From Coleofasciculus sp. FACHB-1120 (lineage in GTDB: Bacteria > Cyanobacteriota > Cyanobacteriia > Cyanobacteriales > FACHB-T130): a stretch of DNA of 64,000 nt. The stretch covers positions 118,523 through 182,522 of the forward strand of contig NZ_JACJTV010000010.1 of assembly GCF_014698845.1 (NCBI RefSeq). Direction: 5' to 3'. The notes beneath the pieces are model-generated. The model made no database searches. It saw only the letters and a list, made by a program, of their open reading frames with translations, and had not been told where the DNA came from. The position numbers and the translations under genes were made by a program. This document shows positions 22,031-30,518 of this stretch, piece after piece. Numbering within the stretch: position 1 is the first letter of the stretch; every line of letters begins with the position of its first letter.

Positions 22031-22094
22031 AGACGGTTTTCCGAAGAATGAAGTAGTGGAAACTCTATTGGTTACTTACGATCTTATGCTAATA

Positions 22095-22125
22095 TAGGAC
22101 TAGTCAAATATAAGATTAGTCAAAA
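22095..22125. promoter_or_regulatory. Candidate PadR operator between padR-like and pirin genes
   Basis: Two boxes, GACTAGTC (a perfect palindrome) and GATTAGTC, start 16 bp apart in an AT-rich stretch, in the spacing expected for a dimeric winged-helix repressor. Confidence 0.5.
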
Positions 22126-22321
22126 AAGATGAAATTAATCATGGTTAGCTCCGACAAAGAACCCAACAAATAGGTCTTGAGTTAAACAGGGCACCCGCTT
22201 CTTGCTGTCCGGGGTTTATGACCCGTGGATAGGCTTTCAGACTCTACAAGAGCGGGTTATCCGCATATTCTTCGCCTTGCTTGTTATAAAACTAAAAACG
22301 AAGGCATCAAGGAGACAGTTG

Positions 22322-23215
22322 ATGACGACTCAAATACGAACGATGCGAACGGTTGCAGGCATCATTAACAGTGTCGAAACGCTGGAGGGTGAAGGGATGC
22401 TTGTGCGCCGCCCATTCCCCAAAAGCACCTTTTCAGACTTCGACCCCTTCCTCCTCCTTGATGAATTAGGGCCAGTTGATTTTGAGCCAGGTCAAGCAAA
22501 AGGAGCGCCGAATCATCCTCATAGAGGCTTTGAGACGGTTTCCTACATCCTTGAGGGGCGCTTGGAACACAAAGATTCACAGGGTCATGCAGGACAGTTG
22601 GGTTCCGGTGATGTGCAGTGGATGACAGCAGGAGCGGGTGTTGTGCATTCAGAAATGCCAGAGCGGGAATTTGCTCGGACTGGCGGACGGCTTCACGGAC
22701 TGCAACTTTGGGTAAATCTGCCTCGGCGGGACAAGATGATGAAACCTCGTTATCAGGAAATCTCGGCGGAGCAAATTCCCACGGCTCAGACAGATGATGG
22801 CTTGGTAACGGTAAAAGCGATCGCTGGAGAAGCGCTGGGAGCGAAAGCAGCGATCGCAACGCAGACTCCGATAATGTACCTGCACTTCACGCTCCAACCG
22901 GGCGCAACGGTGGTTCAGCCGGTGCCAAAAGAATACAATGCTTTTACATATCTGCTAGATGGAGAAGGTTTGTTTGGTGCAGACAAGGAACGTGCAGGAG
23001 ATGGGCAGATGGTGTTGTTTGCACAAGATGGTGAGGAAGTAGCAATTTCAAATCCATCAGATGCGCGATCGCCATTGAACGTGTTGCTCATTGCTGGCGT
23101 ACCGCTAAACGAGCCAGTTGTCCGCTACGGGCCATTCGTGATGAATACCCAAGCAGAAATTGTTCAAGCGATTGAAGATTATCGTAACGGGAGGATGGGT
23201 TCCATTGACTTCTAA
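22322..23215 (+). CDS. Pirin family protein
   Basis: 297 aa from the ATG at 22322, which follows a good ribosome-binding site (AAGGAGACAG). It is a bicupin: FDPFLLLDELGPVDFEPGQAKGAPNHPHRGFETVSYILEGRLEHKDSQGH contains the metal ligands of the N-terminal cupin (His-x-His and Glu). The Pirin domain continues in GDVQWMTAGAGVVHSEMPE, and the C-terminal cupin starts near LHFTLQPGATVVQPVP. Bacterial pirins are quercetinase-like dioxygenases or redox-sensitive regulators. Neighbouring PadR and the overlapping small gene suggest a stress-responsive operon. Confidence 0.93.
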   Translation: MTTQIRTMRTVAGIINSVETLEGEGMLVRRPFPKSTFSDFDPFLLLDELGPVDFEPGQAKGAPNHPHRGFETVSYILEGRLEHKDSQGHAGQLGSGDVQWMTAGAGVVHSEMPEREFARTGGRLHGLQLWVNLPRRDKMMKPRYQEISAEQIPTAQTDDGLVTVKAIAGEALGAKAAIATQTPIMYLHFTLQPGATVVQPVPKEYNAFTYLLDGEGLFGADKERAGDGQMVLFAQDGEEVAISNPSDARSPLNVLLIAGVPLNEPVVRYGPFVMNTQAEIVQAIEDYRNGRMGSIDF

Positions 23216-23618
23216 TACACTGCTACAACGAATACATCAACATCAATATCTGCGCGATCTACGGAACAAATTGTTGCACCTCCACCGGGTGTTGCTTGAC
23301 ACAGAACGCATCACTTACGAACAGGTGCGCGGACGGGTATCAAATACAGAACTCCTGAAACTCGTGATTGAGCACGAACAATTTGCTTGGCTGCATCGCC
23401 TTTCTGAGCTGGTTGTGCAAATTGATGAAATGCTCTCTAGCGATGAGCCTGTATCGCTGGATGATATCCAAAATCTGATTACCAATGCCCGCACGCTGCT
23501 GACACCGTCAGAGGTAGGCAATGGGTTTGCCCGGAAATACTACAATGCTTTCCAACGCGAACCGGGCGTTGTGTTGGCACACGCAACGGTATCAGAGCTG
23601 CTTGCACCTGATAAATAA
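23205..23618 (+). CDS. Hypothetical protein downstream of pirin
   Basis: 137 aa. A TTG start at 23205 is proposed since GGGAGGATGGG lies just upstream; it overlaps the end of the pirin gene by 11 bp, indicating translational coupling. The product is helical and rich in Leu and His (LRNKLLHLHRVLLDTERITYEQVRG, HEQFAWLHRLSELVVQIDEML). No catalytic motif is visible and I do not recognise the family. Confidence 0.7.
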   Translation: MTSNTLLQRIHQHQYLRDLRNKLLHLHRVLLDTERITYEQVRGRVSNTELLKLVIEHEQFAWLHRLSELVVQIDEMLSSDEPVSLDDIQNLITNARTLLTPSEVGNGFARKYYNAFQREPGVVLAHATVSELLAPDK

Positions 23619-23630
23619 GGCTAAGTGAAG

Positions 23631-23665
23631 AAAAAGCACCGCAACTTACCTTGCGGTGCTTTTCT
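23631..23665 (+). terminator. Rho-independent terminator
   Basis: Perfect 10-bp stem AGCACCGCAA/TTGCGGTGCT with a six-base loop, followed by TTTTC and preceded by AAAAA. It closes the pirin operon. Confidence 0.85.
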
Positions 23666-24229
23666 ATTGGTACGGAAATCTTTGAGAGTTCTTTAGTGCA
23701 AGCAACGATCTAGGCTTCATCTGAGAAGAGTGCGATCGCTTGAGCAACTTTTGGCATCTCTTCAGACAGGCGCTGGGGTTTGCCCAATCGCACTTACCGT
23801 TACAGAACAGAAAATACAAAACAGAACATCTGCTTTCGCTGAATCGCTGCTTCAGGTTTCCACTGCTCCGCATTTGCCAAATTCAGTTAAGCAGGTTAAT
23901 CTACAAGATTAGGATAAAACTACATGAATTTATATTAAAAATATGAGAAAGTGCTGCCTCGGCTAGATTTGCACTAATGCTAGCTATTTCAGTATTTATT
24001 GTTATAAAAATGCTAAGTAATTTTCTTAAATAAAATCGAAGTTTATCTTATAACTTTTACATAAACTCTACTTAACCTAAATTGAACTTATAGCTTTATT
24101 AGTATAAAGGGTATCCAGTATTTCTGCGGCTCTCCGCTCAACCAAGTGGGTGTATGCCTAAAGGTACAGACAAATTATTAGAATACCCTTTATAGTTGTT
24201 AACAAGAGACAAAAAACTAGGTAAAAAAC
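23666..24229. other. Intergenic region upstream of the fasciclin gene
   Basis: AT-rich, with a long-range inverted repeat AAAGGGTAT (from about 24.11 kb) and ATACCCTTT (about 24.19 kb) enclosing some 70 nt that contain a GCGG-CTCT-CCGC hairpin. It may be a structured leader for the fasciclin gene. No protein gene is supported. Confidence 0.45.
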
Positions 24230-24634
24230 TTGGCTAATATCGTAGATACCGCCGTTCAGGCTGGTTCATTTAACACCCTAGTTGCTGCCGTCAAAGCTGC
24301 TGGTTTGGTTGATACACTACAAGGCGCTGGTCCCTTCACTGTGTTTGCGCCTACTGATGAAGCTTTCGCTAAACTTCCCGCAGGTACAGTAGATTCCTTG
24401 CTTCAAGATATTCCGAAGCTTAAGCAAATCCTGACCTATCATGTCGTTTCCGGCAAAGTGATGGCAGCTGACGTAGTTAAGCTGAAGTCAGCTACTACCG
24501 TTCAGGGTTCAGATGTGAAAATTGATGCTTCCAATGGTGGCGTCAAGGTGAATGATGCAACAGTTGCAACAGCCGATGTTGCTGCTGATAATGGTGTCAT
24601 CCACGTCATTGATACAGTATTGCTTCCTGCGTAA
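24230..24634 (+). CDS. Fasciclin (FAS1) domain protein
   Basis: A 134-aa single FAS1 domain with TTG start: [28 protein letters not shown], then the H1 box [17 protein letters not shown] and the H2 box [19 protein letters not shown]1 domains mediate adhesion or surface contacts; cyanobacterial single-domain forms are usually cytoplasmic or exported. No signal peptide is visible. A hairpin terminator follows. Confidence 0.93.
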   Translation: MANIVDTAVQAGSFNTLVAAVKAAGLVDTLQGAGPFTVFAPTDEAFAKLPAGTVDSLLQDIPKLKQILTYHVVSGKVMAADVVKLKSATTVQGSDVKIDASNGGVKVNDATVATADVAADNGVIHVIDTVLLPA

Positions 24635-24662
24635 TTAACGCAAGAAATAGTGAATACTCTGT

Positions 24663-24696
24663 GTGGGGCAGCGATTATTTATAATCGCTGCCCCAC
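24663..24696 (+). terminator. Hairpin terminator after fasciclin gene
   Basis: A 16-bp stem starting GTGGGGCAGCGATTAT with its complement after a two-base spacer. The T-run is weak. Confidence 0.7.
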
Positions 24697-24764
24697 TACT
24701 ATTTGAATAGATTTACTCTATGGGAAAGTTGCGAGTACGTTTCTCAAGCGATTCTTAGGGTTAA

Positions 24765-24845
24765 TATGCGATCGCGTTGCGTTAACTCGTCAGTTTGCAT
24801 AGCTTACTATAAACTAGTCATTCTGCTTATCACCGATGACGATAT
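24765..24845. repeat. Dispersed repeat (copy 1)
   Basis: The segment with GATCGCGTTGCG, GTCAGTT, TACTATAA and CTAGTCAT...ACCGATGAC is repeated near 27.26-27.33 kb and 28.16-28.23 kb, in both cases just upstream of xisH or its remnant. Confidence 0.55.
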
Positions 24846-24898
24846 AGGTAGTTTTAAGGAAATAAACTTAGACGAATCCATAGCTGCCGCGCCGTTAC

Positions 24899-25255
24899 TT
24901 ATGCTTGGCTATTCATCTCTAAACAAGCAATCGTTACTCTTCCAATGGGCGTTTTTCCCACAAGCGTTCCAGAACTGCTGTCTACTTGGAAATGGTCGTC
25001 CCATTGGTCTTGCCTTAGATGAAAGAGACGAATAGGGGTATTGGATTCAGGCTCAACTCCACTGATGCGAGTTCCTTTGCGAAGATTGCAGGAGCGACAA
25101 GCAAGCGCCAGATTGAATTCGGCATCAGCTCCGCCTCGGTAAAGAGGGACAATATGTTCGACTTCAAACGGGAAGTTGAAAACTAGCTCTGGAGCATGAC
25201 AATATTCACATTGATGAGCAGCGTGGTCAGCGACTAGAGTATAGAAAGGGTTCAT
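24899..25255 (-). CDS. HNH endonuclease
   Basis: 118 aa. The HNH core reads HQCEYCHAPELVFNFPFEVEHIVPLYRGGADAEFNLALACRSCNLRKG: two CxxC knuckles bind zinc, and EVEHIVP with the Asn and the second CxxC form the beta-beta-alpha metal nuclease site. Such stand-alone HNH proteins are nucleases of mobile or restriction systems. The start overlaps the stop of the preceding gene (TAATG), so the pair is co-translated. Confidence 0.88.
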   Translation of the reverse strand: MNPFYTLVADHAAHQCEYCHAPELVFNFPFEVEHIVPLYRGGADAEFNLALACRSCNLRKGTRISGVEPESNTPIRLFHLRQDQWDDHFQVDSSSGTLVGKTPIGRVTIACLEMNSQA

Positions 25256-25614
25256 TAACTCAGTTGTTGCACCAAAGCTGCTGTTCGGGCTGTGGCTGCT
25301 TTCAATTCAGCCTCAACCAGTCTATCTAACTCTGCTTGCTGTTCTGGAGGTAGCACCTGTCCTTCATCGCGTGCTGTTCGCCACAAACTCATCAACTCTG
25401 ATAAACGCTGTTGCTCCCCAGCACTAAAAAACCAGTCAGGACGAAAACTCTGGATAAGCAGTAATGTACCCGATTCGCTACCTTCTAACTGAGCTGTTAA
25501 CGCATCGAGCGCTTCACCTGCGGTTTTACCAGTTGATTGCTTATCACCTGCGATCGCTCGATAAAGCCTCTCGCCATTGGCATCAGATACTGGCAAGATA
25601 GCGACTGTAGTCAT
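25255..25614 (-). CDS. Hypothetical protein coupled to HNH endonuclease
   Basis: A 119-aa soluble protein (VAILPVSDANGERLYRAIAGDKQSTGKTAGEALDALTAQL, then LPPEQQAELDRLVEAELKAA). It commonly appears before HNH genes in cyanobacteria as far as I recall, but it has no named function. A fragment of it recurs at 28.3 kb fused to an xisH remnant. Confidence 0.75.
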   Translation of the reverse strand: MTTVAILPVSDANGERLYRAIAGDKQSTGKTAGEALDALTAQLEGSESGTLLLIQSFRPDWFFSAGEQQRLSELMSLWRTARDEGQVLPPEQQAELDRLVEAELKAATARTAALVQQLS

Positions 25615-25849
25615 GTCTTTACCTGAAAGCCTTTTGTCTAATTATAGTTGGAGCAAGATTACCGCAACTGCCTAAGCTGAAACTATAACGACAGGCGATC
25701 GCGCTTCTACGTGTAGCCAAAATTTAGCAGGGATGCGATCGCACTCATGCGAAGCGAGGCGTTAATCTAGCGCTGACTTGTCACTTGGCTCTGTTTGTGT
25801 GAGGTTGCGATCGCTTTTATCGGATCGCCGCCATTCAGCACCTAGCCGA

Positions 25850-26497
25850 TCATTGCTTTGACTGGCGTTGGACAACAGCGGTGACGATGCCGATGCCGAA
25901 TGCTGCGAGGATCGCAAAGCCTAAGAGTAACTTACTGCCTTCAAAGATTCCAGCGCCAGCAGCGACCCAAAGCGGTTTGGCAATCAGAATGCTGACGATA
26001 AGGGCTAAGAAATAGCTTTGCCAACTCATTTTGGTCATTCCGGCAGCATAAGCGACGAAATCAAACAGTCCGGTCATCAAAAGACCCGTCATTAGGAAAA
26101 AGTTGCCTTCTAAATGTTGTTGAGCGAGGCGATCGACTTTTTCCATAAATTGCTGACCGACAAATTGCTCTACTAAACCCCGTCCGTAACGACGAGCAAT
26201 ATAGAAATTGAACGTACACGAGGCTAAATCTGCCAACGCAACGACTAGCAATCCTTGAGTGAACCCAAAAAGACCTCCTGCTAAAATCGCGTAAGCAGTA
26301 CCTGGAAGCACTGGCACGATAATACTGGTAAAGCGCAGCCCAAATACGATCGCGGGTGCCCAGATGCCAAACTGCTCCACCTGTTCTCGAACTTGCTCAA
26401 TCCCATATTTGTTGAGCAGCCAGATTGCTAAAGTAATGAGAAATCCAATCGCAAACCAGCGCAGAATTTTGATCCAGTTGTACTTCATGCGGCTCAA
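25850..26497 (-). CDS. TVP38/DedA (VTT domain) membrane protein
   Basis: A 215-aa polytopic inner-membrane protein. Five or six hydrophobic segments are visible; the VTT/SNARE-associated core contains FTSIIVPVLPGTAYAILAGGLFGFTQGLLVV (the re-entrant loop with Pro and Gly), and a C-terminal LGFAILAAFGIGIVTAVV anchor. Family members are lipid scramblase-like or undecaprenyl-phosphate/phosphatidylethanolamine translocases. No operon partner. Confidence 0.9.
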   Translation of the reverse strand: MSRMKYNWIKILRWFAIGFLITLAIWLLNKYGIEQVREQVEQFGIWAPAIVFGLRFTSIIVPVLPGTAYAILAGGLFGFTQGLLVVALADLASCTFNFYIARRYGRGLVEQFVGQQFMEKVDRLAQQHLEGNFFLMTGLLMTGLFDFVAYAAGMTKMSWQSYFLALIVSILIAKPLWVAAGAGIFEGSKLLLGFAILAAFGIGIVTAVVQRQSKQ

Positions 26498-26724
26498 TAC
26501 TCGAAATCTATTTGGTATGGTTGCATGATAATTGATGGCACTGTGATAGAGCGATCGCGTTGCGCTGACAAGTCAGTTCGCGCAAGTTGATTTGAGGTTG
26601 CGATCGCAAGTGCGGGTGATGAATGCGATCGCTGTTGAAGGGAACTGAGAAGTCGTGCTGAGTGTCATACAGGTTAAAGCATCGCACGCTCCCATCTTTT
26701 TCCTTTTATTAATAGCAACCGACT

Positions 26725-27168
26725 ATGAAGACTCTGCTACTCGCCAGTGTATTCGCTTCTTTTTTGGCGTCCAATCCCTTAAATGTGTCCTCAACGAACA
26801 CGCCTTCTCAAGCAGACTGGTTTCGGTTCATCGTTCAACCGGGTACGCCTGGACAAGTGTTAGAACGTCCTTTGGTGAGTGCAAAAGGTGGCGCGGGAAA
26901 TATTACGGTTCGTACAGACCTATCTGCCTCAACTCCTTGCCAGAACCTCAGCGGTGCGGCGGAACGCAAAGGCAAGAAAGTAACAGTGCGCGTTACCATC
27001 CGTCCACGTGAGACTGGTGGATGTATCCTTATGGTCGGCAATTTCCGCTATGAAGCTAATCTTAACAAGCTTACCCCTGGCAAGTACCAAGTTGAAGTAA
27101 TCCACGAATACCCGAATAGTGGTTGGTTAAGTGAGACAGTATTCAAGCGTCAGGTGAGCGTAAGATAA
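26725..27168 (+). CDS. Hypothetical secreted protein
   Basis: 147 aa with an N-terminal signal peptide (MKTLLLASVFASFLASNPLNVSS). The mature domain is beta-rich (FRFIVQPGTPGQVLERPLVSAKGGAGNITVRTDL) and has two cysteines (TPCQNLSG and GGCILMVG) probably forming a disulfide. No family recognised; likely periplasmic. Confidence 0.7.
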   Translation: MKTLLLASVFASFLASNPLNVSSTNTPSQADWFRFIVQPGTPGQVLERPLVSAKGGAGNITVRTDLSASTPCQNLSGAAERKGKKVTVRVTIRPRETGGCILMVGNFRYEANLNKLTPGKYQVEVIHEYPNSGWLSETVFKRQVSVR

Positions 27169-27254
27169 GACAGGAAATTTTCCCCGAATAGCGATCGCGC
27201 AAGATTGTTTGAGGATGCGATCGCGCTTCTACGTGCAGCCAAAATTTAGAAAGG

Positions 27255-27330
27255 ATGCGATCGCGTTGCGCTGACAAGTCAGTTCGCGTAGCGTACCATA
27301 AGCTAGTCATGCGGCTTGTGACCGATTAAG
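27255..27330. repeat. Dispersed repeat (copy 2) before xisH
   Basis: Reads GATGCGATCGCGTTGCGCTG, then ACAAGTCAGTTCGCG and CATAAGCTAGTCATGCGGC. It is the best-preserved copy and ends at the xisH start. Confidence 0.55.
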
Positions 27331-27332
27331 TC

Positions 27333-27797
27333 ATGCCTCAACGAGATGCGATCCATAACATCATCAGGCAAGCTCTCATCAAAGAGGGTTGGGAAATCAC
27401 GGACGATCCCTATGTCATATCCTATGGTGAGCGATTTCTGTTTATCGACTTAGCAGCAAGATTAGATGCCGTCAGTGGTATTGCAGGGCGATTTATTGGT
27501 GCCAGACGCGGCAGCAGTCGAATCGCTGTTGAAATCAAGGAGTTTCGAGGCAATTCGGCAATTGCTGATTTGGAGCAAGCGATTGGTCAATATCTTCTTT
27601 ATCGACTTCTACTTGAACAGGTCGATCCAGATCGTGAATTATATCTCGCTATTGCAGACACAACTTTTGACGGGATTTTCAGCGAACCGATTGGTGAGTT
27701 GGTGAGGCGTGAGTTACCGATGAAATTGCTTATTGTAGATGTAGCGGCGCAAGAGGTAAAGCAATGGATACCACCACTCAAGAACGGGACATTGTAA
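27333..27797 (+). CDS. xisH: XisH family protein
   Basis: 154 aa, full family length. It was first known as an excision-controlling factor of the fdxN element in Anabaena, though copies are widespread away from such elements. The sequence is RDAIHNIIRQALIKEGWEITDDPY, then the nuclease-like core LFIDLAARL...RIAVEIKEFRGNSAIADLEQAIGQY. Its spaced Asp, Glu and Lys (D..EIK) indicate a PD-(D/E)XK-type fold. It overlaps xisI by about 34 bp. Confidence 0.93.
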   Translation: MPQRDAIHNIIRQALIKEGWEITDDPYVISYGERFLFIDLAARLDAVSGIAGRFIGARRGSSRIAVEIKEFRGNSAIADLEQAIGQYLLYRLLLEQVDPDRELYLAIADTTFDGIFSEPIGELVRRELPMKLLIVDVAAQEVKQWIPPLKNGTL

Positions 27798-28087
27798 AGC
27801 AAGTAATTCAAAGATACGCCCAGTTCAAACCTTCACACGGCGATATTCGACTCGACACGGTATTTGACGACACGCAAAACCGCTATGCACTGATGCAAGT
27901 GGGTTGGGATAGAGGACGAAGAGTTAGGGGAAATTTGATTTATGTGACTCTGCGTGAGGGTAAGGTTTGGGTGGAGTATGACGGGATGGAACAGGGAATC
28001 ACCAAAGACCTAATCGCCGCAGGTATTCCAAGAGAGCGAATTGTTCTGGCATTTCTCCCTGAAGAGCAAACTGCTGCAACTGTCTAA
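27764..28087 (+). CDS. xisI: XisI family protein
   Basis: 107 aa, partner of XisH. Characteristic text: VKQVIQRYAQFKPSHGDIRLDTVFDDTQNRYALMQVGWDRGRRVRG, VWVEYDGMEQGITKDLIAAGIPRERIVLAFLPEE. The overlapping reading frames indicate coupled expression, as in other xisHI pairs. Function outside the fdxN element is not known; they may act as a small mobile or toxin-antitoxin-like unit. Confidence 0.93.
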   Translation: MDTTTQERDIVKQVIQRYAQFKPSHGDIRLDTVFDDTQNRYALMQVGWDRGRRVRGNLIYVTLREGKVWVEYDGMEQGITKDLIAAGIPRERIVLAFLPEEQTAATV

Positions 28088-28154
28088 ACTCAGACTAGAT
28101 AATGGGCGATCGCGCTTCTAAGTCAAAATTTCGCAAGAATGCGAGCGCACAAGT

Positions 28155-28385
28155 TTGTTCGAGGATGCGATGGCACAACTTACTATAAGCTAGTCATTCG
28201 GCTTCTGACCGATTAAGTCATTCCCCAGCAAGATGCGATTCATCACATCATTAGCCAAGCTCTCATCAAAGAGTGTTTGCGCTTCATCACGTGCTGTTCG
28301 CCACAGATTTATCAACTCAGACAAACGCTTTTGCTACTCGGCACTAAAAAACCACTTAGGACGAAAATCGGGATAATCAGTAAGC
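28155..28385. pseudogene. Chimeric remnant: xisH 5' end joined to a fragment of the HNH-linked gene
   Basis: From about 28.16 kb it copies the repeat before xisH and the first 50-60 nt of xisH, with the start ATG changed to ATT. From about 28.28 kb it continues with text matching the internal part of the gene at 25255-25614 (for example CGTGCTGTTCGCCACA and GCACTAAAAAACCA). Neither part is translatable. Confidence 0.75.
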
Positions 28386-28414
28386 TTCTGTGGGCACTGT
28401 CTATCTTACTAGCT

Positions 28415-29980
28415 TCACTCCTTATAAGAGACTAACGCAGACTCTATTTGGTGAAGCATTTGAACAACCTCTGAAGCTGATTCTTTGAAAGCAGTTTTAG
28501 CCAACTCCGGATTCTCTTTAATCCAAGCTTCTACTTCGTGAAGAAGAGCCTTTTTGCAGCCCTGCCGAGATTTACTATTTGGCATCTGCAAAACAGAATC
28601 TATCTTTGATTGGAATTTTTGAGGATAGTATCGTTCAAAATCATGCTTGCTAAACTGTAAAAAATGGTCCTCTCCCCATCCACTACTGGTATAAGTCCTC
28701 TTTAATCTTTCGATTACTTTCTTTTCCTCATCACCTCCATCTATGATGACCCAGGCTAAATTCTTATAAATTGGCTGCAAATGTAAAAAAACGAACAGCT
28801 TATTAAAATCCTCAAATTTGGTCTCAACTTCATTCACCGAACGAGCTGAGAATGTCCTGATTCTGTCTTTCAACTCCGGAGTAAACCAGGGAATCAAAAA
28901 CTCTCTAATAATTTTTTCTGCTGTTGACTCTTCAAGGATTAACCAAGCAGACCATATGTCAAAATCGAAAAGTTCATAGCCTAGTTCCTCAAGAACATGC
29001 AAACGAGCCTCTGATGAATCACCGACTTCTTCAATCTCTGAGGTGGGAAGCCGATCCTCAAATTCCATTGTTACTCGAAACAGTTTACTCTCGGATTGAG
29101 AACCTAGGTACTTCACAACTATATTCGAGTGCGTTGTAATTATAAACTGATTAGTCTCGGCTTTCTCCGCAATAAGTTTAAGAAGTTTCTTTAGTGCCTT
29201 CGGATGGACATCATTTTCTGGCTCCTCAATAAGGAAGAGCTGGTTGTTAGCAATGCACAAATCTACAATAAGCCCAACTAAATTAGCAATACCTTCTCCC
29301 ATCGCTTCCAAAGGTATGCTCTCAAAATTACTCACAACGTAAGCAGCCTTCTTACCTTGTTCCGAAGGTATTGCTGTTATTTGAAATCCTAGTATTTCTC
29401 TACATGCCTGAACATATTGTTTATTTGCTGGCATTTCAGGATTGGAAAGACGATCAATCTTCGCATACAAATTTGAGAAATTACCTCTTACGGAAGAAGT
29501 AGAATTTAAATTAACCATTTCTTCATAAGTGGCAACCTTTCTTCTTGAGAGATAGGGATAAATAAAATTTTCAGGCTCCTGGTTTGGAATTGAGTATGAG
29601 TAAAAGGAAAAGGTATTCATTGTATTGGTTAATGAAAGCTCGCCGGGTATTCCTTGAATATGAATATGACGATTAAAAAATTCTATTCCAATATTGTTTG
29701 GCGATGACAAAGAAACCTTAATTACCTTGTTTAGCTCAGAGCTTTCAGGGAAAAACTGTTTGATGTTATTCAGTTCTATTTGAACAAATCCATCTTTCTG
29801 AGATAATCGTAGATCAGTATGAGATAAGCTTGAGCCGTATTGCACCCATGCTACTGATTTCAGGAGTGTTGACTTTCCAGAATTATTAGGACCAATGACT
29901 AAATTAATTCCCTTAGATAATCCAACACTTGCACTAACAAAACTTCTAAAGTTGCTTAACTCGACTTTGGAAACCCACAT
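28415..29980 (-). CDS. OLD-family ATPase with TOPRIM-like nuclease domain
   Basis: 521 aa from ATG at 29980 (MWVSKVELSNFRSF), preferred over an earlier ATG because the ABC/SMC-type ATPase begins there. Walker A: LVIGPNNSGKSTLLK (about residue 28-42). ABC signature region: LEAMGEGIANLVGLI. Walker B: LFLIEEPENDVHP. H-loop: FIITTHSNIVV. The C-terminal half holds a TOPRIM-like domain (AWLILEESTAEKIIREFLIPWF then VIIDGGDEEKKVIERL). OLD proteins are nucleases active in phage defence, alone or with partners; no partner gene adjoins. It is low in GC, consistent with acquisition. Confidence 0.85.
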   Translation of the reverse strand: MWVSKVELSNFRSFVSASVGLSKGINLVIGPNNSGKSTLLKSVAWVQYGSSLSHTDLRLSQKDGFVQIELNNIKQFFPESSELNKVIKVSLSSPNNIGIEFFNRHIHIQGIPGELSLTNTMNTFSFYSYSIPNQEPENFIYPYLSRRKVATYEEMVNLNSTSSVRGNFSNLYAKIDRLSNPEMPANKQYVQACREILGFQITAIPSEQGKKAAYVVSNFESIPLEAMGEGIANLVGLIVDLCIANNQLFLIEEPENDVHPKALKKLLKLIAEKAETNQFIITTHSNIVVKYLGSQSESKLFRVTMEFEDRLPTSEIEEVGDSSEARLHVLEELGYELFDFDIWSAWLILEESTAEKIIREFLIPWFTPELKDRIRTFSARSVNEVETKFEDFNKLFVFLHLQPIYKNLAWVIIDGGDEEKKVIERLKRTYTSSGWGEDHFLQFSKHDFERYYPQKFQSKIDSVLQMPNSKSRQGCKKALLHEVEAWIKENPELAKTAFKESASEVVQMLHQIESALVSYKE

Positions 29981-30518
29981 ATGGTCAGCTTTGTATAAAT
30001 ACAATAGTAGCTACAATCGCAATTATATAAGCTTTCAAAACATGGCATGTTTACCTCTCTTAGCGGTTCTACAGGGAACCCAAATAAAACGAGGCATCCG
30101 GTTGCACTTCCTCACAGCCTGTTTTACGGTAGGTGCAGTTGTCGTCACCGTCTAAATCAATGTTTCAGTGCTAGAAGGTATTCGTCCCAAGTTGCATGCA
30201 CCCAGGTATCGGTTGGTAGTTTCGCTTGTAGTTGGCTCATAACAACCCTTTTGGCTACCGATTTCTCACATCTTAACGTAGGAGAGATCACCTCCCGTTA
30301 TCCCCAAAACAGGGATAACAAGATGACGCAACTGCCACTGGATATCCTGGCACAGGATGCGATCGCTGCTTTGACCAAGAACCATGCTCAACGAGATCGC
30401 ACACTCTGGATGTAGAGGATGAACAGTAGAAGCGATCGCACTTCTAGTTGTAATTAAAATCAACCAAAATGAGCGTTATCCTCATTCACGCTAGCGATCG
30501 CAATATCATCCGAATCCC
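29981..30518. other. Intergenic region
   Basis: A short frame near 30.32-30.41 kb (MTQLPLDILAQDAIAALTKNHAQRDRTLW) ends after 30 codons and may be a gene remnant, but I cannot name it. The remainder is HIP1-containing spacer. Confidence 0.35.
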
